A stretch of 64,000 nt of DNA from Paraburkholderia tuberum STM678 (GCF_902833905.1 NZ_CADFGP010000005.1:177296-241295); one strand, 5' to 3'; counted from the first letter of the stretch, positions 22,651 through 33,192 are shown. Numbers and translations are program-made. Notes: generated from the sequence alone by a model not told the origin.

Positions 22651-24186
22651 TCACGCTCCGCCCTGCTTGCGCATCTGCCCGATAGCGCGAGCGCGTGCAG
22701 CCTCGGCCTCCCGGACGAGCCGGTACGCAACGTAATATTTAAAGACATTGCGCACGTACGTCGTTGGTTCGATGCCGATTTTCTCGGCGACTACGATTTC
22801 GACATTGTTGAACCACTTGTTAGGATCGAGACCGCGCGCCGCCGCTTCCTTGCGCATTCTGGCGATCTTTGCGGGTCCTGCGTTGTAGCTTGCGAATGCG
22901 AACAGCGAGCGGTCCCGTTCCGAGAAGTGAGCATCGGGAAAGTAACGGGCCATCAGCACATCGAGATATTTCGCTCCCGCATGTATGTTGGACTCCGCCA
23001 CCCTGATGTCGCCAACCGCAAGTTCCTTCCCCGTGGCTGGCATCAACTGCATGATCCCGATTGCGCCAACGTGACTGCGGGCGCTCTGGTTCAGCTGGGA
23101 TTCCTGATAGCCTTGAGCCGCAAGCAAAAGCGGATCGAAGCGGTACTGCGCACCGTATTTTTCGAAAAGACCGACCGTCTGCCCGAACCGCTTCAGCTCC
23201 GCTGACTCCGTATTGTTGGAGATCTGCTTGATGCGCTTCATTTCCTGCTGCAGACGGACTTCCGCGACACTCTGCTTCTTCACGTAATTCAGGTAGAAGT
23301 CGTTGATCGCGTCCCGCAGTTTGGGGCTCTTGAAGCGCACCGCCCAGCCGATGTAGCCTGCGTCGCGCACCGAAATATCGTTATGCACGACGATTCCAGC
23401 CAGTACCGGCGCCCATACCTTTGCCTTCCAGTCGTCCACGACGAGGATCTGGAGCAGCCCGACATTGAGCATCTCCATTGCGTCCTCGTCCTCGAGCGCG
23501 TCGGGCAGCGGCACGAGTTTCACCGGAGCTTTGCCTTCCTTGCCAAAACGCGCGTTCAACGCGTTCAGGCTCTCGTAATAGCTGCTGCTGGGCCGCACAT
23601 GGACCGTCTTGCCGCTGAGATCGTCGAGCTTCGCGAGGGCCGGCGACTTCGGCCCGGTCACGACCACTTCGCGTACTGCTGTCCGGTCACGCGGCGCCAC
23701 GAAGTCGACCTGCTTCAGGCGGACCTCCGTGACCGTCAGATTGCCCGCGGCGATGTCGCCCCGGCCCGCTATCAGCCCCGGGAGCAACTGGTCGCGAGTC
23801 GTCGGAATGATGACCAGGGTGAGCGGACGCTTGCCGAGCGTCGCCCGGTACTTCTTGTTCACATAGCGCTCAAAGTCCCGCATGAGACCGGCGGTCAGCC
23901 CACGTTCGTGACCTTGCTCATTCAGATAGAGCGTTCGACTGTAGGGAACCAGCACGCGGATCAGACGCCGGTCGAGCATGGCGTCGAAATCGCCCGTGAA
24001 CGGTTGATTGCCGAGATCGATCCGGCGCGCCGCGGGAGCCGACGCCGCGGCGGTTGGGGATGCCGGGAGGGCCGACGAGGCGGCCGGCTGCGCGGCGGCA
24101 CTTTGGGCGGCGACGCACGCCGCGGGGCCGACGATCATGCCTGAGCAGAACGCCGCGATGTACAGCAACGTTTGAATGATGCGCAT
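22651..24186 (-). CDS. MltF-like lytic transglycosylase with solute-binding domain
   Basis: 511 residues. Signal peptide (about 1-27). An SBP_bac_3-type domain follows (about 70-315, e.g. LIRVLVPYSRTLYLNEQGHE and DIAAGNLTVTEVRLKQVDF). The C-terminal SLT domain (about 345-480) has the catalytic Glu in AAQGYQESQLNQSARSHVG, then AIGIMQLMPATGKELAVGD and FAFASYNAGPAKIARMRKEA. This two-domain layout is that of MltF. Predicted periplasmic peptidoglycan lytic enzyme that makes 1,6-anhydro ends. Monocistronic; no lipobox seen. Confidence 0.9.
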   Translation of the reverse strand: MRIIQTLLYIAAFCSGMIVGPAACVAAQSAAAQPAASSALPASPTAAASAPAARRIDLGNQPFTGDFDAMLDRRLIRVLVPYSRTLYLNEQGHERGLTAGLMRDFERYVNKKYRATLGKRPLTLVIIPTTRDQLLPGLIAGRGDIAAGNLTVTEVRLKQVDFVAPRDRTAVREVVVTGPKSPALAKLDDLSGKTVHVRPSSSYYESLNALNARFGKEGKAPVKLVPLPDALEDEDAMEMLNVGLLQILVVDDWKAKVWAPVLAGIVVHNDISVRDAGYIGWAVRFKSPKLRDAINDFYLNYVKKQSVAEVRLQQEMKRIKQISNNTESAELKRFGQTVGLFEKYGAQYRFDPLLLAAQGYQESQLNQSARSHVGAIGIMQLMPATGKELAVGDIRVAESNIHAGAKYLDVLMARYFPDAHFSERDRSLFAFASYNAGPAKIARMRKEAAARGLDPNKWFNNVEIVVAEKIGIEPTTYVRNVFKYYVAYRLVREAEAARARAIGQMRKQGGA

Positions 24187-24343
24187 CGTAAAACACCCTG
24201 CTGCCGCACCCGGCGACTGCGTCGACGTTCACTACGCGCATCCATATTGCCACGCTGGCAACGGGTGAAAATGGGACGATGGTCCTATAAGCAATGCGCC
24301 ATGACTGAAGATAGAGCCGTACCGACGCAATCGCCAACGCCCG

Positions 24344-25375
24344 CTACGCCATCGTCACGCGATTTCGTCCTTGATGCTTCGAGCGATACAACGCACGGTC
24401 AGCGCTCGCGAAACCGTCGCGATGCGCGGGGCGCGACAGGTCGCAGATACGCGTGAGCGACGCGCCAATGCTGACCGTCACCACCCCAAGCGGCGACGCG
24501 CGATGCTCGATCGCGAGGTCCGCCACGCGCTGGCGCAGCGTTTCGAGCGTGTCTTCGAGCATCGATGGTTGCGCTTCGAGCACCAGCATTCCGAACTCCT
24601 CGCCGCCCATGCGCCCGACCACGATGCGCTCGCTGTCGGCGGCGGCCTGCATCACGGAGGCGACCAGACTCAGACAGTGATCGCCGGCCTGATGACCGTA
24701 GGTGTCGTTGTACTGCTTGAACCAGTCGACGTCGACGACCACCGAGCCCATCACGTCGCCGTCGCGCGCCTCCTTCCAGCGGCGCGCGATGGTTTCGAGC
24801 AGAAAGCGCCGGTTGTACAACTGGGTGAGCGGATCGATCGCGGTGGCCGTGCGCATCTTCAGATCGTTTTCGATCATCGCGCGCAGGTGGTAAAACACGC
24901 CGCGCCGGCCCGCGTCGAGCCGGCCCGGCGCCGGGTCCATCGCGCACAGCGCGCCGACGATCTCGCCGTTCGGCGCGCGCAATGCGATCGCCGCGTAAAA
25001 GCGCACGAACGGATGACGCTTGACGAGCATGCATTCGCCGAAGCGGCTGTCGTTGTGCGCATCCTCGATCACGAACAGGTCGGCATCGCGCACCGCGTAG
25101 TCGGCGAGCGAGCGCGCACGCGTGACGAGCGGCATCGCCATGCCGACCTCGGCGCGATAGTGCTGATGCTCCTCGTCGAGCAGCACGATCGCGGTAATTG
25201 CCGCGCCGGTCACGCTCTTCAGAATCTCCGCCGCATGCGTGAAGCACTCGCGCATCACCTGGTCGTCGTGCAACAGCCACTCGATGACCGAAGACTCGAC
25301 CTCGGGTTCGCTGGCGGCGGTCGAGTCGACTGGCATCCGGCTGGCGAGACGGTCGTTACTGTAAGCGAGTTGCAC
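24344..25375 (-). CDS. GAF-GGDEF diguanylate cyclase
   Basis: 343 residues. A GAF-type sensor (about 30-170: ILKSVTGAAITAIVLLDEEH, AIALRAPNGEIVGALCAMDP) is joined to a GGDEF domain (about 178-343). The active site RMGGEEFGM is intact, GGEEF at 257-261, as is DPLTQLYNRR. No membrane segment, so cytoplasmic. No RxxD inhibitory site is obvious at the usual distance before GGEEF. Predicted to make cyclic di-GMP in response to a small ligand. The frame starts with GTG at 25375; a Met at 25336 is an alternative start, and neither has a strong ribosome-binding site. Confidence 0.9.
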   Translation of the reverse strand: MQLAYSNDRLASRMPVDSTAASEPEVESSVIEWLLHDDQVMRECFTHAAEILKSVTGAAITAIVLLDEEHQHYRAEVGMAMPLVTRARSLADYAVRDADLFVIEDAHNDSRFGECMLVKRHPFVRFYAAIALRAPNGEIVGALCAMDPAPGRLDAGRRGVFYHLRAMIENDLKMRTATAIDPLTQLYNRRFLLETIARRWKEARDGDVMGSVVVDVDWFKQYNDTYGHQAGDHCLSLVASVMQAAADSERIVVGRMGGEEFGMLVLEAQPSMLEDTLETLRQRVADLAIEHRASPLGVVTVSIGASLTRICDLSRPAHRDGFASADRALYRSKHQGRNRVTMA

Positions 25376-25480
25376 GGAAGGGTTCCAGAATGGGCTTAGC
25401 TTATGTCAACGGCATAGGCACGCGAAACTTGAGCACAGAATGTGGGATCGCGCCCAGGCGCCGGAGCGCATCCGGGAGCC

Positions 25481-25516
25481 CCAAAGAAAATGGGCCGGCT
25501 CTCGCGAGCCGGCCCA
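25481..25516 (-). terminator. Rho-independent terminator of argG
   Basis: A 10-bp perfect stem (25491-25500 with 25507-25516) with a CTCGCG loop, followed on the minus strand by TTTTCTTTGG. It lies about 40 bp after the argG stop. Confidence 0.88.
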
Positions 25517-25554
25517 TCGATCGATGCGACGTTCAGGTAATCAGACGCGCCGCT

Positions 25555-27190
<1,636 letters not shown>

Positions 27191-27509
27191 ATGACCACGA
27201 CCGCCCCGCGCCCCACGACGAACGCCTCGCTGGTCACCCACGTGCGGCTCGCCGACGGCAAGCGCGCCGAGGTGTCGATCGTCGCGTTTCCGCAATCGGG
27301 GCTGCTCGATCGCGTCGCCGCGCACGGCATGCAGGGACAAGTGGTGGTCAGTCACGCGTTCTGTCTCGGCGCGCTGCCCGAGCGCGAACGCGATGCGCTA
27401 CGGCCTGCGCCGCGACGACGATCTCGCGCTCGCGTTCGATTGCGTCAGCGGCACCGCCGCGCGCATGCGCCACGCCGTCCGCTACAACAAAGACGTTTTT
27501 TGGACTCGA
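27191..27509 (+). pseudogene. Frameshifted small gene of unknown function, open into the following LysR gene
   Basis: From ATG 27191 the frame shows good codon use up to about 27390: LVTHVRLADGKRAEVSIVAF, then VVVSHAFCLGALPERERDA. Codon quality then collapses in that frame and moves to the frame one base later: MRYGLRRDDDLALAFDC, then VSGTAARMRHAVRYNKDVFW. A one-base insertion at about 27385-27393 would explain this. The second frame has no stop before the LysR ATG at 27510 and is in phase with it. Family not recognised. A sequencing error or programmed shift would also fit. Confidence 0.45.
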
Positions 27510-28439
27510 ATGATCAATCTTTTTCAGGCCATGCAGGCCTTTGTCAAGGTGGCCGATGTCGGCAGCTTCGCGCAGGCCGCCGGGCAACTGAACGTGTCGA
27601 CGTCGGTCGTCACGCGTCATGTGTCGAGCCTCGAACAGCATCTCGGCATTCGCCTGTTTCAGCGCACCACGCGCAAGGTCGTGCTGACCGAGGCCGGCGC
27701 GCAATACGCGGACGGTTGCCGCGTGCTGCTCGCCGAACTGGAGGAAGTGGAGTCGCGCGCGACCACGGCCTCGCGCGACGTGGCGGGCGACCTGCGCATC
27801 GTCGCGCTCGGCAGTTTTTCGCTGTTTCGGCTAACGCCGCTGTTCGCCGAATATCAGGCGCGTTTTCCGCAAGTCAACCTGCGCGTCACGCTGACGGAAA
27901 AACGGGTCGATCTGCTCGAAGGCGGCTTCGATGTCGGCATCGTGACCGAGCATATGATCCGCTCGGAGTCGCTGGTGGCGCGGCGTCTGATCAACTCGCA
28001 CGCGGTGCCGGTGGCAGCGGGTGCGTATCTCGCGCAGGCCGGTCATCCGCAAACGCCGGCCGAACTGGACGGGCATCGGCTGATTGCCGCGCCGTTCGAC
28101 ACGACCGGCCCGATGTGGATCTTCCGCAAGGGTGACGGCGATGCCGAAAGCGCGAGCGAGGACGGCGACGACAGCGGCGAGAGCATCGCCATCGATGCAT
28201 CGTTCACGGTCAACAGCATGATCATGCAGAAGCAGGCCGCGCTGGGCGCGATGGGCATCGCGCTGCTGCCGCTCGAAATGGTCGAGGACGAGTTGCGCGC
28301 CGGCACGCTGGTGCGCGTGCTCGACGGCTATGCGGTGCTCAATGGCGACGTGGCCGTGTCGCTGGTGTATCCGAGCCGCGAGTTCGTGCCGCGCAAGGTG
28401 CGCGAGTTCATCGATCTCGCGGTCGGTTTCTTCAAGTGA
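27510..28439 (+). CDS. LysR-family regulator with acidic insert
   Basis: 309 residues. Winged helix at 1-60 (MQAFVKVADVGSFAQAAGQL, then STSVVTRHVSSLEQHLGIRL), followed by a LysR substrate domain. The domain holds an unusual Asp/Glu/Ser/Gly-rich insert at about 208-226 (GDGDAESASEDGDDSGE) between FRKG and IAIDASF, where relatives have a short loop. ATG 27510 (MINLFQAM) is the usual LysR start; the frame is open upstream through the fused remnant. Ends 4 bp before the convergent phnX. Target unknown. Confidence 0.88.
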   Translation: MINLFQAMQAFVKVADVGSFAQAAGQLNVSTSVVTRHVSSLEQHLGIRLFQRTTRKVVLTEAGAQYADGCRVLLAELEEVESRATTASRDVAGDLRIVALGSFSLFRLTPLFAEYQARFPQVNLRVTLTEKRVDLLEGGFDVGIVTEHMIRSESLVARRLINSHAVPVAAGAYLAQAGHPQTPAELDGHRLIAAPFDTTGPMWIFRKGDGDAESASEDGDDSGESIAIDASFTVNSMIMQKQAALGAMGIALLPLEMVEDELRAGTLVRVLDGYAVLNGDVAVSLVYPSREFVPRKVREFIDLAVGFFK

Positions 28440-28443
28440 CGCT

Positions 28444-29247
28444 TCAAGGCCGCTCGCCGCGCGCGAGCCGTGCGTCGATGTCGTACACGACCGGCATCAG
28501 ATCCGCGACGCTATCGATCACGTAATGCGCGCCCGCCGCCTTCAGCCTGGCCATCGCGGCGTTGCGGCGCGCGGCGAATTCGTCGGCCGGCAACGCCTTC
28601 ACCTCCGCCTCGCTCATGCCGAACGCGTTGCCGCTCACCGCGACACCGACCGCCCACGTGCCGGCGTTGATGCCTTCCTCGATGCCGACCTCGGTGTCGT
28701 CGACCTTGATCGCCTCTTTCGCGCGCCACACGCCGAGCAGCGGCAGCGTCCGGTAGATCATGTACGGTGACGGCCGCCCTTCCGGCGTATCGCCGGTGCA
28801 CACGATGCTGTCCGGCGCAAAGCCCTGCGCGGCCGCGCCCGGTACGATTTCGTCGATGATCTCGCGGGTATAGCCGGTCGTCGTGCCGATGCGGATATCG
28901 TTCTGACGCAATGCGCTCGCGACTTCGGCGACGCCCGGGATCACCGCGCTGTAGCTCGCCGCGACCGCGATGTTCTTCGGCACGAACACCTCGTACACGG
29001 CGTCGATATCGGCGTCGGTCGGCGTATGGCCGTGGCGCTCGGCCCAAGCCTGCGCCACGCGCGGCAGCGCCATCAGCGCCGCGATATGCGGCCGCTTGGC
29101 CATGCCCATCGGGCCGCGCGCTTCGTCGATCGTGATCGGCACGCCGAACTGCTCGAAGGTCTCGACGAAGGCCCCCATCGGCGCGCGTGAACCGTAGTCG
29201 ACCACCGTGCCGGCCCAATCGAAAATCACTGCCTTCACGTGTTTCAT
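28444..29247 (-). CDS. phnX: Phosphonoacetaldehyde hydrolase
   Basis: 267 residues of the HAD superfamily. Nucleophile motif VIFDWAGTVVDYGS (Asp10). The Schiff-base lysine is in GPMGMAKRPHI (Lys51). Motif 2 is RIGTTTGYTREI, and the acidic motif is KVDDTEVGIEEGINAG. Splits phosphonoacetaldehyde into acetaldehyde and phosphate, the second step of 2-aminoethylphosphonate use. It follows phnW by 62 bp on the same strand, so the two should be one transcript. Confidence 0.95.
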   Translation of the reverse strand: MKHVKAVIFDWAGTVVDYGSRAPMGAFVETFEQFGVPITIDEARGPMGMAKRPHIAALMALPRVAQAWAERHGHTPTDADIDAVYEVFVPKNIAVAASYSAVIPGVAEVASALRQNDIRIGTTTGYTREIIDEIVPGAAAQGFAPDSIVCTGDTPEGRPSPYMIYRTLPLLGVWRAKEAIKVDDTEVGIEEGINAGTWAVGVAVSGNAFGMSEAEVKALPADEFAARRNAAMARLKAAGAHYVIDSVADLMPVVYDIDARLARGERP

Positions 29248-29309
29248 CTGCTTGAATCCCCAGGAATCCGAATGTATTGGGTTTGCCGTCGCGGGTTTGC
29301 TGTCGCGGC

Positions 29310-30560
29310 TCAGGCCGCCTGCGCGAGCGCCTTGCGTTCGTCGAGCGCGGCGGGCGGCGGCCCCGCGTGCGTGACGCCCATCGTGCGCAGCGCTTGCGCG
29401 CAGGCATCGACCACGCGTCGCATCACCTGCTCGTCGACCTGACCGATGCAGCCGATGCGGAAACTGTCGACCACCGTCAGCTTGCCCGGATAGATGATGA
29501 AGCCCTGCTCCTTCATCAGTTCATAGAAGCGCGCGAACTCGAACGACGGATGCGCCGGCGAAAAAAACGTCACGATGATCGGCGAGCGCCAGCGCCCGTT
29601 GAGCAGCGGCTCGAAGCCAAGCTCGTGCATGCCGGCCACCAGCACGTCGCGATTGTTGGCGTAGCGCGCGAGCCGCGCGGGCTGCCCGCCTTCGAGCTGG
29701 TAGAGACGCAGCGCCTCGAGGAACGCGGCCACCGTATGCGTGGGCGGCGTGAAGCGCCACTGGCCCGTGCGATTCATCACGTCCCATTGATCGTAGAGAT
29801 CGAGCGCGAGCGAATGGCTGCGGCCTTTCGCCTCGCGCAGGGCGCTCTTGCGCGCGATCACGAAGCCGAAACCCGGCACGCCCTCGATGCACTTGTTCGC
29901 CGACGACACGAACGCCTCGCACGCGATCTGCCGCACGTCGAGCGGCACCGCGCCGAAGGCGCTCATCGAATCGATCAGCAGTTTGCGGCCCTGCCCGGCG
30001 ACCGCGGCTGCAATCTCATCGAGCGGATTGAGGATGCCCGAGCTCGTTTCGCAATGGATCGCGACCACGTGCGTGATCGATGGATCGGCGGCAAGCATGC
30101 GCTCGACTTCGAGGCCGCGCGGCGGCAGGTAGTCGCCCTTGTCGAGCAGTGTGCAGGCGCGGCCGAGATAGCCAAGCGTGATCGCCGCGCGCTTGCCGTA
30201 CGCGCCGTTCGCGAGCACGAGCGCGTGGCCGTCGCGCGGAACCAGGCTGCCGAGCATCGCTTCGACGCAGTAGCTGCCGCTGCCCTGCAGCGGCACGCAG
30301 TCGTAGTCGCCCGCGGTGTCGCCGGCGATCGCCAGCAGGCTCGCGCGCAACTCGGCGGTCATCGCGCGGAAGTCGCCGTCCCACGAGCCCCAGTCGCGCA
30401 GCATCGCCTGTTTCGTCGATAGTGCCGTGGTCAGCGGGCCCGGCGTCAGCAGATAAGGCTCGCCGCCAGCCGGCGCGGCGCAGGGTGTGGTGCAACGGGT
30501 CGATGTTGCCGCGGCTGCCACGGCCAATGTCGCCGCCGAACCGCCGATTGCGCTTTCCAT
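29310..30560 (-). CDS. phnW: 2-aminoethylphosphonate--pyruvate transaminase
   Basis: 416 residues, fold type I PLP enzyme. The start of the conserved part is YLLTPGPLTTALSTKQAML. LQGSGSYCVEAML, CETSSGILNPLDEI and LLIDSMSAFGAVPLDV are typical. The PLP lysine lies in FVSSANKCIEGVPGF. An N-terminal Ala/Thr-rich extension (about 1-34) precedes it. Converts 2-aminoethylphosphonate and pyruvate to phosphonoacetaldehyde and alanine. GGAG lies 7 bases before the ATG. Divergent from a LysR gene that probably regulates it. Confidence 0.95.
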   Translation of the reverse strand: MESAIGGSAATLAVAAAATSTRCTTPCAAPAGGEPYLLTPGPLTTALSTKQAMLRDWGSWDGDFRAMTAELRASLLAIAGDTAGDYDCVPLQGSGSYCVEAMLGSLVPRDGHALVLANGAYGKRAAITLGYLGRACTLLDKGDYLPPRGLEVERMLAADPSITHVVAIHCETSSGILNPLDEIAAAVAGQGRKLLIDSMSAFGAVPLDVRQIACEAFVSSANKCIEGVPGFGFVIARKSALREAKGRSHSLALDLYDQWDVMNRTGQWRFTPPTHTVAAFLEALRLYQLEGGQPARLARYANNRDVLVAGMHELGFEPLLNGRWRSPIIVTFFSPAHPSFEFARFYELMKEQGFIIYPGKLTVVDSFRIGCIGQVDEQVMRRVVDACAQALRTMGVTHAGPPPAALDERKALAQAA

Positions 30561-30624
30561 GACGCCACTCCGATATCGCTATGTCGATAGCTCACACGAT
30601 ACAGAAGCGTTGTCCATCGGTAAA

Positions 30625-30639
30625 ATCGATATAATCGAT
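30625..30639. promoter_or_regulatory. Candidate LysR operator in the phnW / lysR divergent promoter
   Basis: ATCGATATAATCGAT is a repeat of ATCGAT around ATA in the 117-bp divergent gap. A second related stretch (CGATATCGCTATGTCGATAG) lies at 30571-30590. LysR proteins bind dyad T-N11-A sites in exactly such gaps. The base composition is AT-rich compared with the flanks. Confidence 0.45.
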
Positions 30640-30677
30640 GACGGTATCGCAAAAACTTATTTGCTGGCGAGGCACAC

Positions 30678-31577
30678 GTGCAATACGCGCAATTGCGGGC
30701 GTTCCATGCGGTCGCGGAACATGGCGGCTTTTCGAAAGCGGCGCAGGCGTTGTCGCTGACGCAGCCGGCGGTGTCGGATCACGTGCGGCGGCTCGAACAG
30801 GATTACGGCGTCAAGCTGTTCAAGCGCGGGCCGCGCGGCGTGGAGACGACCAAACTCGGGCTGCGCCTGTTCAGCGTGACACGGCATATGCTCAGTTGCG
30901 AGCGGGACGCGCGCCAACTGCTCGAATCAGCGGGCGGGCTGGAGTCGGGTTCGCTATCGCTCGCGGCCGATGCGCCCGATCTCGCCGTCGCGCTGATCGG
31001 CGCGTTTCGCCAGCGGCACCCGGGCATCGTCGTCACGCTGTCGATCGCCAATGCGGCAGAATGCATGCAGCGCGTGCTGTCGAGCGCGGTCGACGCGGCG
31101 ATCACGGCCGCGCCGCAGGTGCATAGTCGCTTGCAGTCGCGCGTGTTGCGGCGCGATCCGCTGGTCGCGATGGTGCCGGCGAGCTACCCGGCCGCGAAGA
31201 AGCGCCGGCTGAGTTACGCGGAGCTCGTCGAACAGCCGATGATCTTCCGCGAGCCGCAATCGGTCACCCAACAACTGCTCGAAATCGAGCTCGTGCGCGA
31301 GTCGTTGCAAGTCGAGCCGGTCATGTACGTGGATGGCCGCGAGGCGCTGGAGGAAGCGGTCGCGCAGGGAATCGGCGTCGGCGTCATTGCGCGCGCAGAG
31401 TTCAACGAGTCGCGGCGGATCCGGATGGTGCCGCTGCTCGATTGCCGCGTGCAGATGATCGAATCGCTGACGCGGCTCGCCGAGCGGCCGGGTTCGAATC
31501 TGCTCGACGCGTTTTTTGCGGTGGAGTTGCCGGGAGCCGAAACAGAGGTCTTGGGGGGCGATGTTCAACGCGCGTAG
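30678..31577 (+). CDS. LysR-family regulator, likely of 2-aminoethylphosphonate use
   Basis: 299 residues. HTH at 1-60 (QLRAFHAVAEHGGFSKAAQA, then LSLTQPAVSDHVRRLEQDYG), then a LysR effector domain (about 90-290, AVAQGIGVGVIARAEFNES). Starts with GTG at 30678 (MQYAQLRAF). Divergent from phnWX across a short gap with palindromes, the standard LysR arrangement, so it most likely controls that operon; this is contextual inference. Confidence 0.9.
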   Translation: MQYAQLRAFHAVAEHGGFSKAAQALSLTQPAVSDHVRRLEQDYGVKLFKRGPRGVETTKLGLRLFSVTRHMLSCERDARQLLESAGGLESGSLSLAADAPDLAVALIGAFRQRHPGIVVTLSIANAAECMQRVLSSAVDAAITAAPQVHSRLQSRVLRRDPLVAMVPASYPAAKKRRLSYAELVEQPMIFREPQSVTQQLLEIELVRESLQVEPVMYVDGREALEEAVAQGIGVGVIARAEFNESRRIRMVPLLDCRVQMIESLTRLAERPGSNLLDAFFAVELPGAETEVLGGDVQRA

Positions 31578-31578
31578 C

Positions 31579-31692
31579 TCGCGCGCCTTCGCCGCGAGGA
31601 GCGGCGTGGCCTTCATGCTGCCGGCCCCGCCGCCCGCGATCGCGCTCGAATTGTTGCGCGGGTTGCCACCAGCGTTGGCAACCCCTCCAGAC
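31579..31692 (-). other. Coding-like stretch between convergent genes, with a stem-loop
   Basis: On the minus strand, after the SDR stop, one frame reads SGGVANAGGNPRNNSSAIAG, then GGAGSMKATPLLAAKARELR and ALNIAP before it enters the 3' end of the LysR gene. The composition is protein-like, but no start or family is recognised; it may be a remnant. GGGTTGCC at 31660-31667 pairs perfectly with GGCAACCC at 31677-31684. This could act as a shared terminator for the converging genes, although no T-tract follows. Confidence 0.3.
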
Positions 31693-32442
31693 TTAACGCG
31701 AGCCGCCGCTCGCGATCAGGCTCTCGCCCGTCAACCAGCGCGCGTCATCCGACGCGAGGAACGCGACGACATCCGCGATATCGTCGGGTTGGCCGATACG
31801 GCCGAGCGGCGTCGTGCTGATCGCCCACGTTTCGAAGTCCGAGCCGATCACGCCGGCGCTGTGGGTGCCCTCGGTCTCGACCATGCCCGGATTCACCGAA
31901 TTCACGCGGATCTTGCGCGCTCCGAGTTCCTTCGCGAGCACGCCGGTGATCGCATCGACCGCGCCCTTGGTCGCCGTGTAGACCGCGGTGGTCGCCGGCG
32001 TGATGCGGGTCACGACCGAGCTCACGTTGACGATGCTGCCGCCTTCGCCCAGATGCCTGGCCGCCGCCTGCGACACGAGCAGCAGCCCGAGCACGTTGAC
32101 ATCGAAGTGCTTATGGAAGTGCGCTTCGGTGATCTCTTCGAGCGCCGCGAATTCATAGACACCCAAGTTGTTGACGAGAACGTCGAGCCGCCCGTACGTT
32201 TCGATCGCCGTATCGATAATGCCGTTCGCGTCCGCGGCCTTCGACACGTCACCGCCAACCGCGATCGCCTTGCCGCCCGCTGCCGTGATATCGGCGACCA
32301 CCTTGTCGGCGCCCGCGCGGCTCGACGCATAGTTCACCACGACCGACGCGCCTTGCGCCGCCAATGCCTTCGCAATCGCCGCTCCGATGCCTTTCGATGC
32401 ACCCGTTACAACCGCTACCTTGCCTGTGAGCTTGCTCATCAT
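31693..32442 (-). CDS. SDR-family oxidoreductase
   Basis: 249 residues, classical short-chain dehydrogenase. Cofactor motif VVTGASKGIGAAIAKAL (12-28). NNLGVYEF replaces the usual NNAG, with Leu for Ala. The catalytic Ser is in NVSSVVTRI, and Tyr-x-x-x-Lys is in AVYTATKGAVDAITG. C-terminal motif RIGQPDDIADVVAFLASDDA. Close in type to 3-oxoacyl-ACP or glucose dehydrogenase-like SDRs; substrate unknown. AAGGACACG precedes the first of two adjacent ATGs. Transcribed alone. Confidence 0.9.
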   Translation of the reverse strand: MMSKLTGKVAVVTGASKGIGAAIAKALAAQGASVVVNYASSRAGADKVVADITAAGGKAIAVGGDVSKAADANGIIDTAIETYGRLDVLVNNLGVYEFAALEEITEAHFHKHFDVNVLGLLLVSQAAARHLGEGGSIVNVSSVVTRITPATTAVYTATKGAVDAITGVLAKELGARKIRVNSVNPGMVETEGTHSAGVIGSDFETWAISTTPLGRIGQPDDIADVVAFLASDDARWLTGESLIASGGSR

Positions 32443-32680
32443 CGTGTCCTTTCAATGGTTCGCGCCGGCATGCCTCGCGAGAAGCCGCGGGGTCCACGCC
32501 AATAAAAGCCGGAAATGCAGTGGCGCTGTCACTGGTCGTTAATTTAGGCATGGCGCGAGGCCGGATAAAGCGGCTCGAGACGAATTGATACGCCGCTTCC
32601 GACGAACAATCGATTCGCATCAGACCTCGATGGCCACGTTTACGCGTGGCTTACGACGATTGATGCTGTTTGGCTTGCGC

Positions 32681-32733
<53 letters not shown>

Positions 32734-32845
32734 GCAAGCGCGCGCTGACCGACTGCAAGAGCGGCACGCGGCAGCAGAGACGTGCAACCGCTCAAGACTC
32801 CTACGGGCAGACGCCGCGATCAGGCGCTACACACTCAAAGCGCTT

Positions 32846-32950
32846 TTATTCATCGCACTTTTGTTCGCTGCTGAGCAGCAGCGCGATGTGCGCGGCCACG
32901 CTCGCGAGCACCGCGAGCGCGCCGAGCGTATCGAGAATAACGGGCCACAC
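32846..32950 (-). CDS. Possible 34-residue membrane peptide
   Basis: GTG at 32950-32948 is preceded by an unusually strong purine tract (GGAGGAGGAGGGAG) 4-6 bases away. The product WPVILDTLGALAVLASVA, then AHIALLLSSEQKCDE is a single hydrophobic helix with a charged C-terminus. Third positions are G/C-rich. No family recognised. The strong ribosome-binding site is the best evidence that it is real. Confidence 0.4.
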   Translation of the reverse strand: MWPVILDTLGALAVLASVAAHIALLLSSEQKCDE

Positions 32951-32991
32951 GATCTCCCTCCTCCTCCGCGATCCGCTGCTCCCAACGTCTT

Positions 32992-33192
32992 TTAAACGGA
33001 TGCGCGCGCCATCGATTGAACGCCGGGGCCGAGCAGACAGATAAAGAACCGCGCACGCGCTGACCGAACTACCGCAACCAGCGTGCCGAGTACGATGCCC
33101 GCCAGCATCGGCCATAAGCGTCCGACGAACGCGCGCACGCCCGATCCCGCAAACAGCTGCCACCCGTTGGTGTCGAACGACGGCAACAGCAT
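32992..33192 (-). CDS. Possible small membrane protein (66 residues) or gene remnant
   Basis: ATG 33192 to TAA 32992. The product has a hydrophobic segment (WPMLAGIVLGTLVAVV, about 27-42) and a second (FFICLLGPGV, 49-58). About 70% of third positions are G or C, which suggests coding. There is no clear ribosome-binding site, and the same frame is open a little upstream to a TGA, so it may be the 3' end of a decayed gene. It sits directly upstream of the 34-residue ORF, same strand. Not recognised. Confidence 0.35.
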   Translation of the reverse strand: MLLPSFDTNGWQLFAGSGVRAFVGRLWPMLAGIVLGTLVAVVRSARARFFICLLGPGVQSMARASV

